Origin: Nitrobacter sp051912485
Lineage (GTDB): Bacteria > Pseudomonadota > Alphaproteobacteria > Rhizobiales > Xanthobacteraceae
Direction: 5' to 3'
Length of the DNA: 64,000 nucleotides
Assembly (NCBI RefSeq): GCF_051912485.1
Contig: NZ_CP196822.1
Coordinates: forward strand, 1,798,001 to 1,862,000
The translations under genes and the position numbers were made by a program. Of this stretch, positions 36,296 through 43,186 are shown piece after piece. Under the pieces are notes generated by a model. That model was not told the origin of the DNA, did no database searches, and was given only the letters and a program-made list of their open reading frames with translations. Within the stretch, counting starts at the first letter, position 1; the number at the start of each line of letters is the position of its first letter.

Positions 36296-36341
36296 TCCGT
36301 TTCCCTCGTCCAGCGCCGGAGGCCCTGTTCCCGGTCACCCT

Positions 36342-37565
36342 CTAGGTGGCCTTTGCGGCAATTTGAGGCAATAGCGACGCGGCCATATTTCGCGCGTTAT
36401 GGTCAACGGCGATGGCATCGTCCGCCGACCCCAGAGGCGCGAGATTTCCTGCTCGGATCCAGCCATTCATGGTGGCGTCGACCAGGCGCGCGATGGCGCC
36501 GAACCGGATTTTCTCGCCGATGAACGCCGCAACGGCGATCTCGTTTGCGGCATTATAGACCGTGGTTGCGCCGTTCCCTGTCCTCAGCGCGTCATAGGCA
36601 AGCCGCAACGCCGGGAATCTGGCGAAATCCGGCGCCTCGAAGGTCAGTTGTCCGATTTTAGCGAGATCGAGCTTCGCAGCCGGTCCGGCAATGCGCTCGG
36701 GCCAGCCGAGGCAATGCGCGATCGGCGTGCGCATGTCGGGGGTGCCGAGTTGAGCGACGACGGATCGGTCGGAGAACTCGACCATGCCGTGGACGATCGA
36801 CTGCGGATGAACCAGAACGTCGATCTCGTCCGGCGTCAGCGCAAACAGGCAGGCGGCCTCGATGACTTCGAGCCCCTTGTTCATCATCGATGCTGAATCG
36901 ATGGTAATCTTCTGTCCCATGCTCCAGTTCGGGTGCTTCAACGCCTGCGCCAACGTCGCCTTTTCGATATCGGCGGGTGCCCAAGTGCGGAACGGTCCGC
37001 CGGAGGCAGTAATGATCACACGCGTGAGTTCATCGCGATTTCCCGAACTCAGGGCTTGAAACAGGGCATTGTGTTCGGAGTCGGCCGGCAGGATGCAGGC
37101 CCCCGCCTTCACGGCGCGCTGCATGAAGAAGTCGCCGGCGCAGACGAGGCACTCCTTGTTCGCAAGCGCAATTGTCGTCCCGCGATCAACGGCTGCAAGC
37201 GCGGGCTTCAATCCGGCCGCGCCGCTCACCGCGGCCATGAGCCAGTCGGTCGGACGAGAAGCGGCCTCGATGATCGCGCTTTCACCGACGCCACACTCGA
37301 TACCACTGCCCGCGAGTGCATCCTTCAACTCACCAAAACGCGCGGCATCGGCGATCGCCACAAACCGCGCGTCGAATTCCCGCGCCAGTTTGGCAAGGCC
37401 CGCAACGTTGGAATTCGCCGTCAGCGCTTCGACACGGTAGCGGCCGGGCGCGCCGCGCAACAAATCCATCGTGCTGTCACCGATCGATCCGGTCGCCCCC
37501 AGAACCGTCACGGTTCTGACGCCGGCTTGAACCGGCTTGTCGTTTTTCAACGGAACAGCACTCAT
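36342..37565 (-). CDS. dxr: 1-deoxy-D-xylulose 5-phosphate reductoisomerase
   Basis: Dxr makes 2-C-methyl-D-erythritol 4-phosphate, the committed step of the MEP isoprenoid route. The 407-residue product has the NADPH-binding motif VTVLGATGSIGDSTMDLLRG. Metal and substrate sites lie in ILPADSEHNALFQAL and in the WSMGQKITIDSASMMNKGLE stretch. It lies 4 bases downstream of cdsA, with uppS just upstream, linking isoprenoid supply to undecaprenyl phosphate. Confidence 0.97.
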   Translation of the reverse strand: MSAVPLKNDKPVQAGVRTVTVLGATGSIGDSTMDLLRGAPGRYRVEALTANSNVAGLAKLAREFDARFVAIADAARFGELKDALAGSGIECGVGESAIIEAASRPTDWLMAAVSGAAGLKPALAAVDRGTTIALANKECLVCAGDFFMQRAVKAGACILPADSEHNALFQALSSGNRDELTRVIITASGGPFRTWAPADIEKATLAQALKHPNWSMGQKITIDSASMMNKGLEVIEAACLFALTPDEIDVLVHPQSIVHGMVEFSDRSVVAQLGTPDMRTPIAHCLGWPERIAGPAAKLDLAKIGQLTFEAPDFARFPALRLAYDALRTGNGATTVYNAANEIAVAAFIGEKIRFGAIARLVDATMNGWIRAGNLAPLGSADDAIAVDHNARNMAASLLPQIAAKAT

Positions 37566-37568
37566 ATT

Positions 37569-38411
37569 TCACCAAACCATAAGCGCGCGACCGATGCCAT
37601 CCGCATCGCCACGCAGAAATCCCAAAAGCGCGGCGAAAACAATCGCCGCTACAAAACCGTCGAGACGGTCGAGCAACCCGCCGTGCCCCGGAATGATCTG
37701 ACTGGAGTCCTTGACCCCGAAACGCCTCTTGACCGCCGACTCAAACAGATCGCCCGATTGCGATACGACGGACAGAAAAGCAGCGAGCAACAGCAATGGA
37801 GTTATTTTTCCCAGACCAAACGCGGCAAATCCCGCGGCAACAGCAAGACCTCCGGCAAACCCGCCAACCGCACCCGCCCAGGTCTTCTTCGGACTGACGC
37901 GAGGCCACAATTTTGGTCCACCGATTCCGCGGCCCGCGAAATATCCCCCGATATCAGCCGCCCACACGACTAGCATGACAAAAATCAACGCGACGAACCC
38001 GTAGGCATCGTCGAGGCGGACCTGCGCCGACGCAAATGCGGCAGCCGCCGCATAACAGAACCCAGCCACCGACCAAAGCCGCGACCGTTGCGACATGGCG
38101 GCAACTGCCCCAGCGCCGAGCAGGAGAACAACCAACGAAAACACGCTATGTCCAAGCGCCAGACACAGGCCGGAAACAACGAGGCCGGCGATCCCTGCGG
38201 CGACCGTCTGCTTTTCCTGAGCGGCGCCGACGATCGTCAGCCATTCGACGTACATGCCGATGGCGGCGAGCACCACGAGACCGATCCATAGCGGCCCGCC
38301 AGCCCATGCGATCGCAATCGCAGCCGGCGCTAGAACCAGCGCTGCGATAATACGCGTCCGGAGATTTCGCGACTCCCCTCCGGCGGCCGGCGCTACCTGT
38401 TCCTGATTCAC
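37569..38411 (-). CDS. cdsA: Phosphatidate cytidylyltransferase
   Basis: CdsA makes CDP-diacylglycerol for phospholipid synthesis at the inner membrane. I place the start at GTG 38411 (protein begins MNQEQVAPAAGGESRNLRTR), giving 280 residues; the longer frame runs into a palindromic repeat. Multiple membrane segments precede the signature KKTWAGAVGGFAGGLAVAAG and the C-terminal SQSGDLFESAVKRRFGVKDS, then IPGHGGLLDRLDG, which holds the metal-binding Asp residues. Confidence 0.95.
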   Translation of the reverse strand: MNQEQVAPAAGGESRNLRTRIIAALVLAPAAIAIAWAGGPLWIGLVVLAAIGMYVEWLTIVGAAQEKQTVAAGIAGLVVSGLCLALGHSVFSLVVLLLGAGAVAAMSQRSRLWSVAGFCYAAAAAFASAQVRLDDAYGFVALIFVMLVVWAADIGGYFAGRGIGGPKLWPRVSPKKTWAGAVGGFAGGLAVAAGFAAFGLGKITPLLLLAAFLSVVSQSGDLFESAVKRRFGVKDSSQIIPGHGGLLDRLDGFVAAIVFAALLGFLRGDADGIGRALMVW

Positions 38412-38412
38412 G

Positions 38413-38487
38413 CTAGTGTCCCGATTCCAGAGTTTGCATGTCCTTGCAGCAACCTTTGATGCAAACATCGGAATCAAAGGACACCAG
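38413..38487. repeat. CTAG/CAG-ended palindromic repeat, copy 1 of the uppS-cdsA gap
   Basis: The left arm CTAGTGTCCCGATTCC...GTTTGCAT pairs with ATGCAAAC...GGAATCAAAGGACACCAG. The whole is 75 bp and could fold into one long hairpin. It begins two bases upstream of the cdsA start codon, so it may affect cdsA translation. Confidence 0.75.
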
Positions 38488-38500
38488 CAACTTTATGATT

Positions 38501-38579
38501 CTAGTACCGCTTTCGATTTGAAATTCCTGAAGACGAACCCGCTGCAACTGATGCAGGAATTTCAAATCGGCGGTACTAG
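38501..38579. repeat. CTAG-ended palindromic repeat, copy 2 of the uppS-cdsA gap
   Basis: CTAGTACCG...CGATTTGAAATTCCTG pairs with CAGGAATTTCAAATCG...CGGTACTAG, 79 bp in total, ending one base before the uppS stop codon. The arms differ in sequence from copy 1, but the size, CTAG ends and layout match. Confidence 0.75.
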
Positions 38580-39338
38580 TCACGATCCGGTTTTCGCAGC
38601 CAGCCCGCCGAAGCGACGTTCGCGTCTGGCATATTCGGCAATCGCACCTTCGAGCGCCGCCTTATCAAAATCCGGCCAGTGAATCGGAACAAACACAAAC
38701 TCGCTGTAGGCCGCCTGCCACATCAGAAAATTCGATAGCCGCTGCTCGCCGCTGGTGCGAATGATCAGGTCCGGATCGGGGATGTCAGGCGCGTCGAGGT
38801 ACCCACCCAGCGTATCGGCGTCGATCGTGGCCGGATCGCGCTTGCCGTCCGCAACTTCCCGCGCAAGCCGCTGGGCGGCGTTCGCGATTTCCTGCCGCGA
38901 GCCGTAGTTAAACGCGACGACGAGATTGAGTCGGGTGTTGTCCTTCGTCAGTTCCTCGGCTTCGGTCAGCAGCGCGCAAATCTCCTGCTCCAGCCCCGCG
39001 CGCTCGCCGATGATGCGCACGCGCACGCCGTCGCGGTGCAGCGTCGCGAGGTCATTGCGGACGAACCTCCGCAGCAGGCCGAAGAGATCACGTATCTCCG
39101 TCGCGGGCCGCGACCAGTTCTCGGAGCTGAAGGAAAAAATCGTCAGATAAAGAATGTTCAGTTCGCTTGCGGCACGGACCACGCGTCTCAGCGCCTCGAC
39201 CCCGCGGCGATGACCCTCCGCCCGCGGCAGCCCCCTGGCGGCGGCCCATCGGCCGTTGCCATCCATGATGATCGCAACGTGCAGCGGCGCATCGGCTTGG
39301 TCCGATCCCTCGATTGCAGGCGCAACAGCGTTCGACAT
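38580..39338 (-). CDS. uppS: Isoprenyl transferase (undecaprenyl diphosphate synthase)
   Basis: UppS extends farnesyl diphosphate to undecaprenyl diphosphate, the lipid carrier for wall and polysaccharide synthesis. The 252-residue product shows HVAIIMDGNGRWAAARGLPR (catalytic Asp, substrate Arg residues) and a C-terminal DLIIRTSGEQRLSNFLMWQA with the conserved RTSGE. It lies 18 bases after frr, and palindromic repeats separate it from cdsA. Confidence 0.96.
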   Translation of the reverse strand: MSNAVAPAIEGSDQADAPLHVAIIMDGNGRWAAARGLPRAEGHRRGVEALRRVVRAASELNILYLTIFSFSSENWSRPATEIRDLFGLLRRFVRNDLATLHRDGVRVRIIGERAGLEQEICALLTEAEELTKDNTRLNLVVAFNYGSRQEIANAAQRLAREVADGKRDPATIDADTLGGYLDAPDIPDPDLIIRTSGEQRLSNFLMWQAAYSEFVFVPIHWPDFDKAALEGAIAEYARRERRFGGLAAKTGS

Positions 39339-39356
39339 CAGGTCAGTCCAGTCCGG

Positions 39357-39920
39357 CTAAACGGTGAGGATTTCCTTTTCCTTGCCCGCCAGCAATTGAT
39401 CGATTTCGGAGATTACTCCGTCCGTCGCCTTCTGAACATCGTTCGCCAGGCGCTTCTCGTCATCTTCGGAAATGTCGTGGTTCTTCTCGAGCTTCTTGAT
39501 TGCATCCAGGCCGTCGCGTCGCACATGACGAACCGCCACCTTGGCCGCCTCGGCATATTTGTGTGCGATCTTGACCAGTTCCTTGCGACGCTCTTCGTTC
39601 AGTTCGGGAATACGCAGGCGCAGTACCTGTCCTTCGGTGGCCGGGCTCAGTCCGAGGTTGGAATCGACGATCGCCTTTTCCACCGCCTTCACCATCGACT
39701 TGTCCCAGACCTGTACCGACAGCAGACGCGGCTCTGGGACACTGATCGTCGCAACCTGATTCAGCGGCATGTGGTTGCCATAGGCCTCGACCTGCACCGG
39801 CTCGAGCATCGACGCCGCCGCCCGTCCGGTTCGCAAACCACCCAGCTCGTGCTTGAGGGATTGAATTGCCCCCTGCATCCGGCGTTTCAACTCGTTGATA
39901 TCGAAATTACCCGACGTCAT
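39357..39920 (-). CDS. frr: Ribosome recycling factor
   Basis: Frr splits post-termination ribosomes together with EF-G. From ATG 39920 (MTSGNFDINELKRRMQGAIQ) it has 187 residues, the family length. Signature stretches are LKHELGGLRTGRAAASMLEP, IPELNEERRKELVKIAHKYA and AKVAVRHVRRDGLDAIKKLE. The longer frame to 39977 overlaps the end of pyrH and lacks family similarity. It lies in the rpsB-tsf-pyrH-frr order. Confidence 0.97.
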   Translation of the reverse strand: MTSGNFDINELKRRMQGAIQSLKHELGGLRTGRAAASMLEPVQVEAYGNHMPLNQVATISVPEPRLLSVQVWDKSMVKAVEKAIVDSNLGLSPATEGQVLRLRIPELNEERRKELVKIAHKYAEAAKVAVRHVRRDGLDAIKKLEKNHDISEDDEKRLANDVQKATDGVISEIDQLLAGKEKEILTV

Positions 39921-39973
39921 ACCGCTCTCCATCCGGAACCTGCACCGACCTACATCCAACTCGACGCCACGGA

Positions 39974-40690
39974 TCAACTGGCGACGATCGTCCCATGGCC
40001 GGCGCCCCTCAGGATGGCGCCGATCGAACCCGGTTCGGCGATTGAGAATACAATGATAGGCAGCGACGTCTCGCGGGCAAGCGCGAAAGCAGTCGCATCC
40101 ATGACCTTATAGCCGCCCTCGAGCGCCTGCGAGTGACTTAACCGTTCAAACCGCTTCGCAGACGGGTCTTTCTTGGGATCCGAACTGTATACGCCATCCA
40201 CGTTCGTCGCCTTGAGTACGGCTTGCGCACCAATCTCTGCGGCACGGAGCACCGCCGTTGTATCGGTCGTGAAATAAGGATTACCGGTGCCGCCGGCGAG
40301 CAGAACAATACGGCCTTCCGAGAGATATTTGTGCGCTGCACTGCGGGTGAAGAGCTCGCAGACTTCGGGCATCACGAAGGCAGACAGGGCGCGGGCTGAC
40401 TGCCCGCGGCGTTCGAGAGCCGCCTCGAGCGCGAGGCAATTCATGACGGTCGCAAGCATTCCCATCGTATCGCCGGTCGGGCGCGAAACGCCGCGGGACG
40501 ATACTTCGACACCACGGAATATGTTTCCGCCACCGACAACAACCGCGATTTCAGTTCCCAGTTCGCGCGCCGCGGTCAGATCGCCGGCGATACGATCGAT
40601 GGTCGGCTGGTCGATGCCGAAAGATTGCGAACCCGCCAGATATTCCCCGGACAGCTTAACGACAACACGACGATAGGCCGGCTCATCCAT
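39974..40690 (-). CDS. pyrH: UMP kinase
   Basis: PyrH phosphorylates UMP to UDP for nucleotide and sugar-nucleotide pools. The 238-residue product has the hexameric bacterial kinase motifs VVVKLSGEYLAG at the N-terminus, AVVVGGGNIFRG, GTGNPYFTTDTTAVLRAAEI and the residues KATNVDGVYSSDPKKDPSAK. It belongs to the translation block, but palindromic repeats separate it from tsf. Confidence 0.97.
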   Translation of the reverse strand: MDEPAYRRVVVKLSGEYLAGSQSFGIDQPTIDRIAGDLTAARELGTEIAVVVGGGNIFRGVEVSSRGVSRPTGDTMGMLATVMNCLALEAALERRGQSARALSAFVMPEVCELFTRSAAHKYLSEGRIVLLAGGTGNPYFTTDTTAVLRAAEIGAQAVLKATNVDGVYSSDPKKDPSAKRFERLSHSQALEGGYKVMDATAFALARETSLPIIVFSIAEPGSIGAILRGAGHGTIVAS

Positions 40691-40708
40691 GATGCGTTAG
40701 CTCCGCCG

Positions 40709-40784
40709 CTAGTAGTCCGATTCTAACATTCGCAACCCGTTTCAGCGCGCCTTCTTACGAATGTTAGAATCGAAGGACCACTAG
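40709..40784. repeat. CTAG-ended palindromic repeat, copy 1 of the pyrH-tsf gap
   Basis: CTAGTAGTCC-GATTCTAACATTCG pairs with CGAATGTTAGAATC-GAAGGACCACTAG across 76 bp. It lies between tsf and pyrH and may act as a processing or attenuation hairpin in the leftward transcript. Confidence 0.8.
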
Positions 40785-40797
40785 CAAATATAAGCTG

Positions 40798-40876
40798 CTA
40801 GTGGAGTTTTGAATTCGACATTCGCGTCCCCGACGCGCGGCAAGGTAGATCGCGAATGTCAAATTCACTCCACTAG
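40798..40876. repeat. CTAG-ended palindromic repeat, copy 2 of the pyrH-tsf gap
   Basis: CTAGTGGAGT...GACATTCGCG pairs with CGCGAATGTC...ACTCCACTAG across 79 bp. It lies 13 bases after copy 1, in the same tandem arrangement as the pair at 38.4-38.6 kb. Confidence 0.8.
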
Positions 40877-40908
40877 TCTTGCTGTCCTCGCCCCATTCGG
40901 GCCTGGCG

Positions 40909-41832
40909 TTACCCCTGCCCGGCAGCCGCGGCAACCTCGGCAGCAAAATCGGATTCGGTCTTCTCGATGCCCTCGCCGAGACCATAGCGCACAAAGCCTG
41001 TAATTTTGACAGGCGCGCCAACCTTGCCCTCAGCTTCCTTGAGTGCCTGGCCGACGCTTTTCTTGTCGTCGAAGATGAACGGCTGCTCCAGCAGCGTCTG
41101 TTCCTTGAAGAAGGTTTTCAGGCCGGACTCGGTGATCTTCTCGATCATGGCTTCGGGCTTGCCCTGCTGCCGGAACTTGTCGGCGAGGATGTCCTTCTCG
41201 CGCTTGACGACAGCGGGATCGACCCCCGACGCATCGATGGCAAGCGGGTTTGAGGATGCGACATGCATCGCGATCTGACGGCCAAGCGCGGCGAGTTCGT
41301 CGGAGTTACCCGCCGACTCCAGCGCGACAATCACGCCCATTTTGCCAGCGCCGTCGATGACGGCATTGTGGACATAGCTCGCGACAAGCCCCTTGCTGAC
41401 CTCGAGCAACGCCGCGCGGCGTAACGTCATGTTCTCGCCAATGGTGGCGATCGCGTCCGAGATCGCCGTCTCCACGGTGGCGCTGCCAACCTTGGCGGCC
41501 TTGATCACTTCAACGTTCGCGCCGACGCTGAGGGCGACCTGCGCCACCATCTTGACCAGTCCCTGGAACTGTTCATTGCGCGCGACGAAATCTGTTTCCG
41601 AATTGACTTCGACGACGACACCCTTGTTGCCGCTGGTGACGGTGCCGATCAGACCCTCGGCTGCAACGCGTCCTGCCTTTTTGGCGGCCTTCGACAGCCC
41701 CTTCTTGCGCAGCCAGTCGATCGCAGCCTGCATGTCACCGTTGTTTTCGGCCAGCGCCTGCTTGCAATCCATCATGCCGACGCCGGTGGTTTCGCGCAGA
41801 TCCTTGACCATCGCTGCGGTGATTGTCGTCAT
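40909..41832 (-). CDS. tsf: Elongation factor Ts
   Basis: EF-Ts recharges EF-Tu with GTP. From ATG 41832 (MTTITAAMVKDLRETTGVGM) it has 307 residues, the alphaproteobacterial length. The N-terminal UBA-like domain carries TGVGMMDCKQALAENNGDMQ, and the core has VVEVNSETDFVARNEQF. The longer frame to 41943 runs into the spacer after rpsB. It follows rpsB by about 130 bases. Confidence 0.97.
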   Translation of the reverse strand: MTTITAAMVKDLRETTGVGMMDCKQALAENNGDMQAAIDWLRKKGLSKAAKKAGRVAAEGLIGTVTSGNKGVVVEVNSETDFVARNEQFQGLVKMVAQVALSVGANVEVIKAAKVGSATVETAISDAIATIGENMTLRRAALLEVSKGLVASYVHNAVIDGAGKMGVIVALESAGNSDELAALGRQIAMHVASSNPLAIDASGVDPAVVKREKDILADKFRQQGKPEAMIEKITESGLKTFFKEQTLLEQPFIFDDKKSVGQALKEAEGKVGAPVKITGFVRYGLGEGIEKTESDFAAEVAAAAGQG

Positions 41833-41960
41833 TGCTGTGTGTCCTTTGCCTGTCAGGAGACTGCGGTGCAGCTCACGCCGCCACCGCCGCCTCAACTCAG
41901 GAAACAAGTCAGAAGATCCGGGGCGAAAGCGGGCGAACGTCAAACCACCCGCTTGTCACG

Positions 41961-42956
41961 TCACTCTGCTTCGGCGGTCAGCGCCTTCGCCTGAGCGACC
42001 CAGCCGTCAGCACGGCTGGGAAGTCCAACCTCTTCACCGATCTTGTGAGCGGTCTCGTGATCAAGCTCGGCGAGCTGCCAATAGTGGAAAATACCGAGAT
42101 CGTTGAACTTCTTCTCGATCGCACCTGAGACGCCGGTGAGCTTCTTGAGATCGTCAGCTACGCCCCGCGGACCGGCAAGACCCTGGAAGCCGGTCGGCTG
42201 CGCCGCAGCGGGAAGTTCCTGCACCGGCTGAACCGACGCCCCGATATCGATGCCGGAATCGCCCTGGGCCCTTGAAATGCCGTCGATCGCGGCGCGCGCG
42301 ATCAGGTCGCAATACAGGCTGATGGCACGGCCGGCGTCGTCATTGCCCGGCACCAGATAGGTGATCCCCTTCGGATCGCAATTGGTATCGACGATCGCCG
42401 CGACCGGGATGTTGAGCCGCTGGGCTTCCTGGATCGCGATGTCTTCCTTGTTGGTGTCGATCACGAAGATCAGGTCCGGCAGGCCGCCCATGTCCTTGAT
42501 GCCGCCGAGCGAGCGATCAAGCTTATCGCGTTCGCGTTGCAGCGTCAGCCGCTCCTTCTTCGTGTAGGCACTAGCGTCACCGGAGGTTAGCACCTCATCG
42601 AGATGACGGAGCCGCTTGATCGAGCCGGAAATCGTCTTCCAGTTGGTCAGAGTGCCGCCGAGCCAGCGCGAATTGACGAAGTACTGGGCCGAACGCTTCG
42701 CGGCGTCGGCAACGCCGTCCTGCGCCTGCCGCTTGGTGCCGACGAACAGGATGCGGCCGCCCTTGGCAACGGTATCGCTCACGGCCTGCAGCGCGCGATG
42801 CAGCAGCGGCACGGTCTGTGCGAGATCAATGATATGGATGTTGTTGCGCGCACCGAAAATGTAATCCGCCATCTTCGGATTCCAGCGGTGCGATTGGTGA
42901 CCGAAATGAACGCCAGCCTCAAGCAGCTGACGCATAGAAAATTCAGGAAGCGCCAT
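41961..42956 (-). CDS. rpsB: 30S ribosomal protein S2
   Basis: The 331-residue product carries the S2 core (MRQLLEAGVHFGHQSHRWNP; IHIIDLAQTVPLLHRALQAV; ILFVGTKRQAQDGVADAAKR; DLIFVIDTNKEDIAIQEAQR). The roughly 80-residue C-terminal extension, ending HKIGEEVGLPSRADGWVAQA, is typical of alphaproteobacterial S2 and absent from the 241-residue E. coli protein. It leads the rpsB-tsf unit. Confidence 0.97.
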   Translation of the reverse strand: MALPEFSMRQLLEAGVHFGHQSHRWNPKMADYIFGARNNIHIIDLAQTVPLLHRALQAVSDTVAKGGRILFVGTKRQAQDGVADAAKRSAQYFVNSRWLGGTLTNWKTISGSIKRLRHLDEVLTSGDASAYTKKERLTLQRERDKLDRSLGGIKDMGGLPDLIFVIDTNKEDIAIQEAQRLNIPVAAIVDTNCDPKGITYLVPGNDDAGRAISLYCDLIARAAIDGISRAQGDSGIDIGASVQPVQELPAAAQPTGFQGLAGPRGVADDLKKLTGVSGAIEKKFNDLGIFHYWQLAELDHETAHKIGEEVGLPSRADGWVAQAKALTAEAE

Positions 42957-43026
42957 AGTTCAATTCTCCGGTTGGTTCCTCCGGAAACGTGTGAGCAGGA
43001 CAAACCGTCAAACCAAAAGGAATGCG

Positions 43027-43044
43027 GTCCGGCTGCCACCGGAC
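43027..43044 (-). promoter_or_regulatory. Hairpin in the rpsB leader
   Basis: GTCCGG pairs with CCGGAC around CTGCCA. Read leftward, the stem is followed by CGCATTCCTTTTGG. It lies about 70 bases before the rpsB start, where attenuation or S2 feedback could act. A weak call; nothing here identifies a known leader family. Confidence 0.3.
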
Positions 43045-43186
43045 GGCTTGTTAGGCCATGTTTCCGTGTGAGATGGCGCGGCTTATAACTGCCGCACCAC
43101 GCTAAGGCAAGGATTTCCACCCCTCTTTCGGCCTGTCGTCAGGGAACATTGCCGGTCAGATGAAGCTGTCTGACCGGCATCCGTGC

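Noticed and set aside
38413..40876. Palindromic repeats as a possible CRISPR array
   Set aside because: There are only two copies per site, each a palindrome of different sequence with no equal spacers, and no cas genes.
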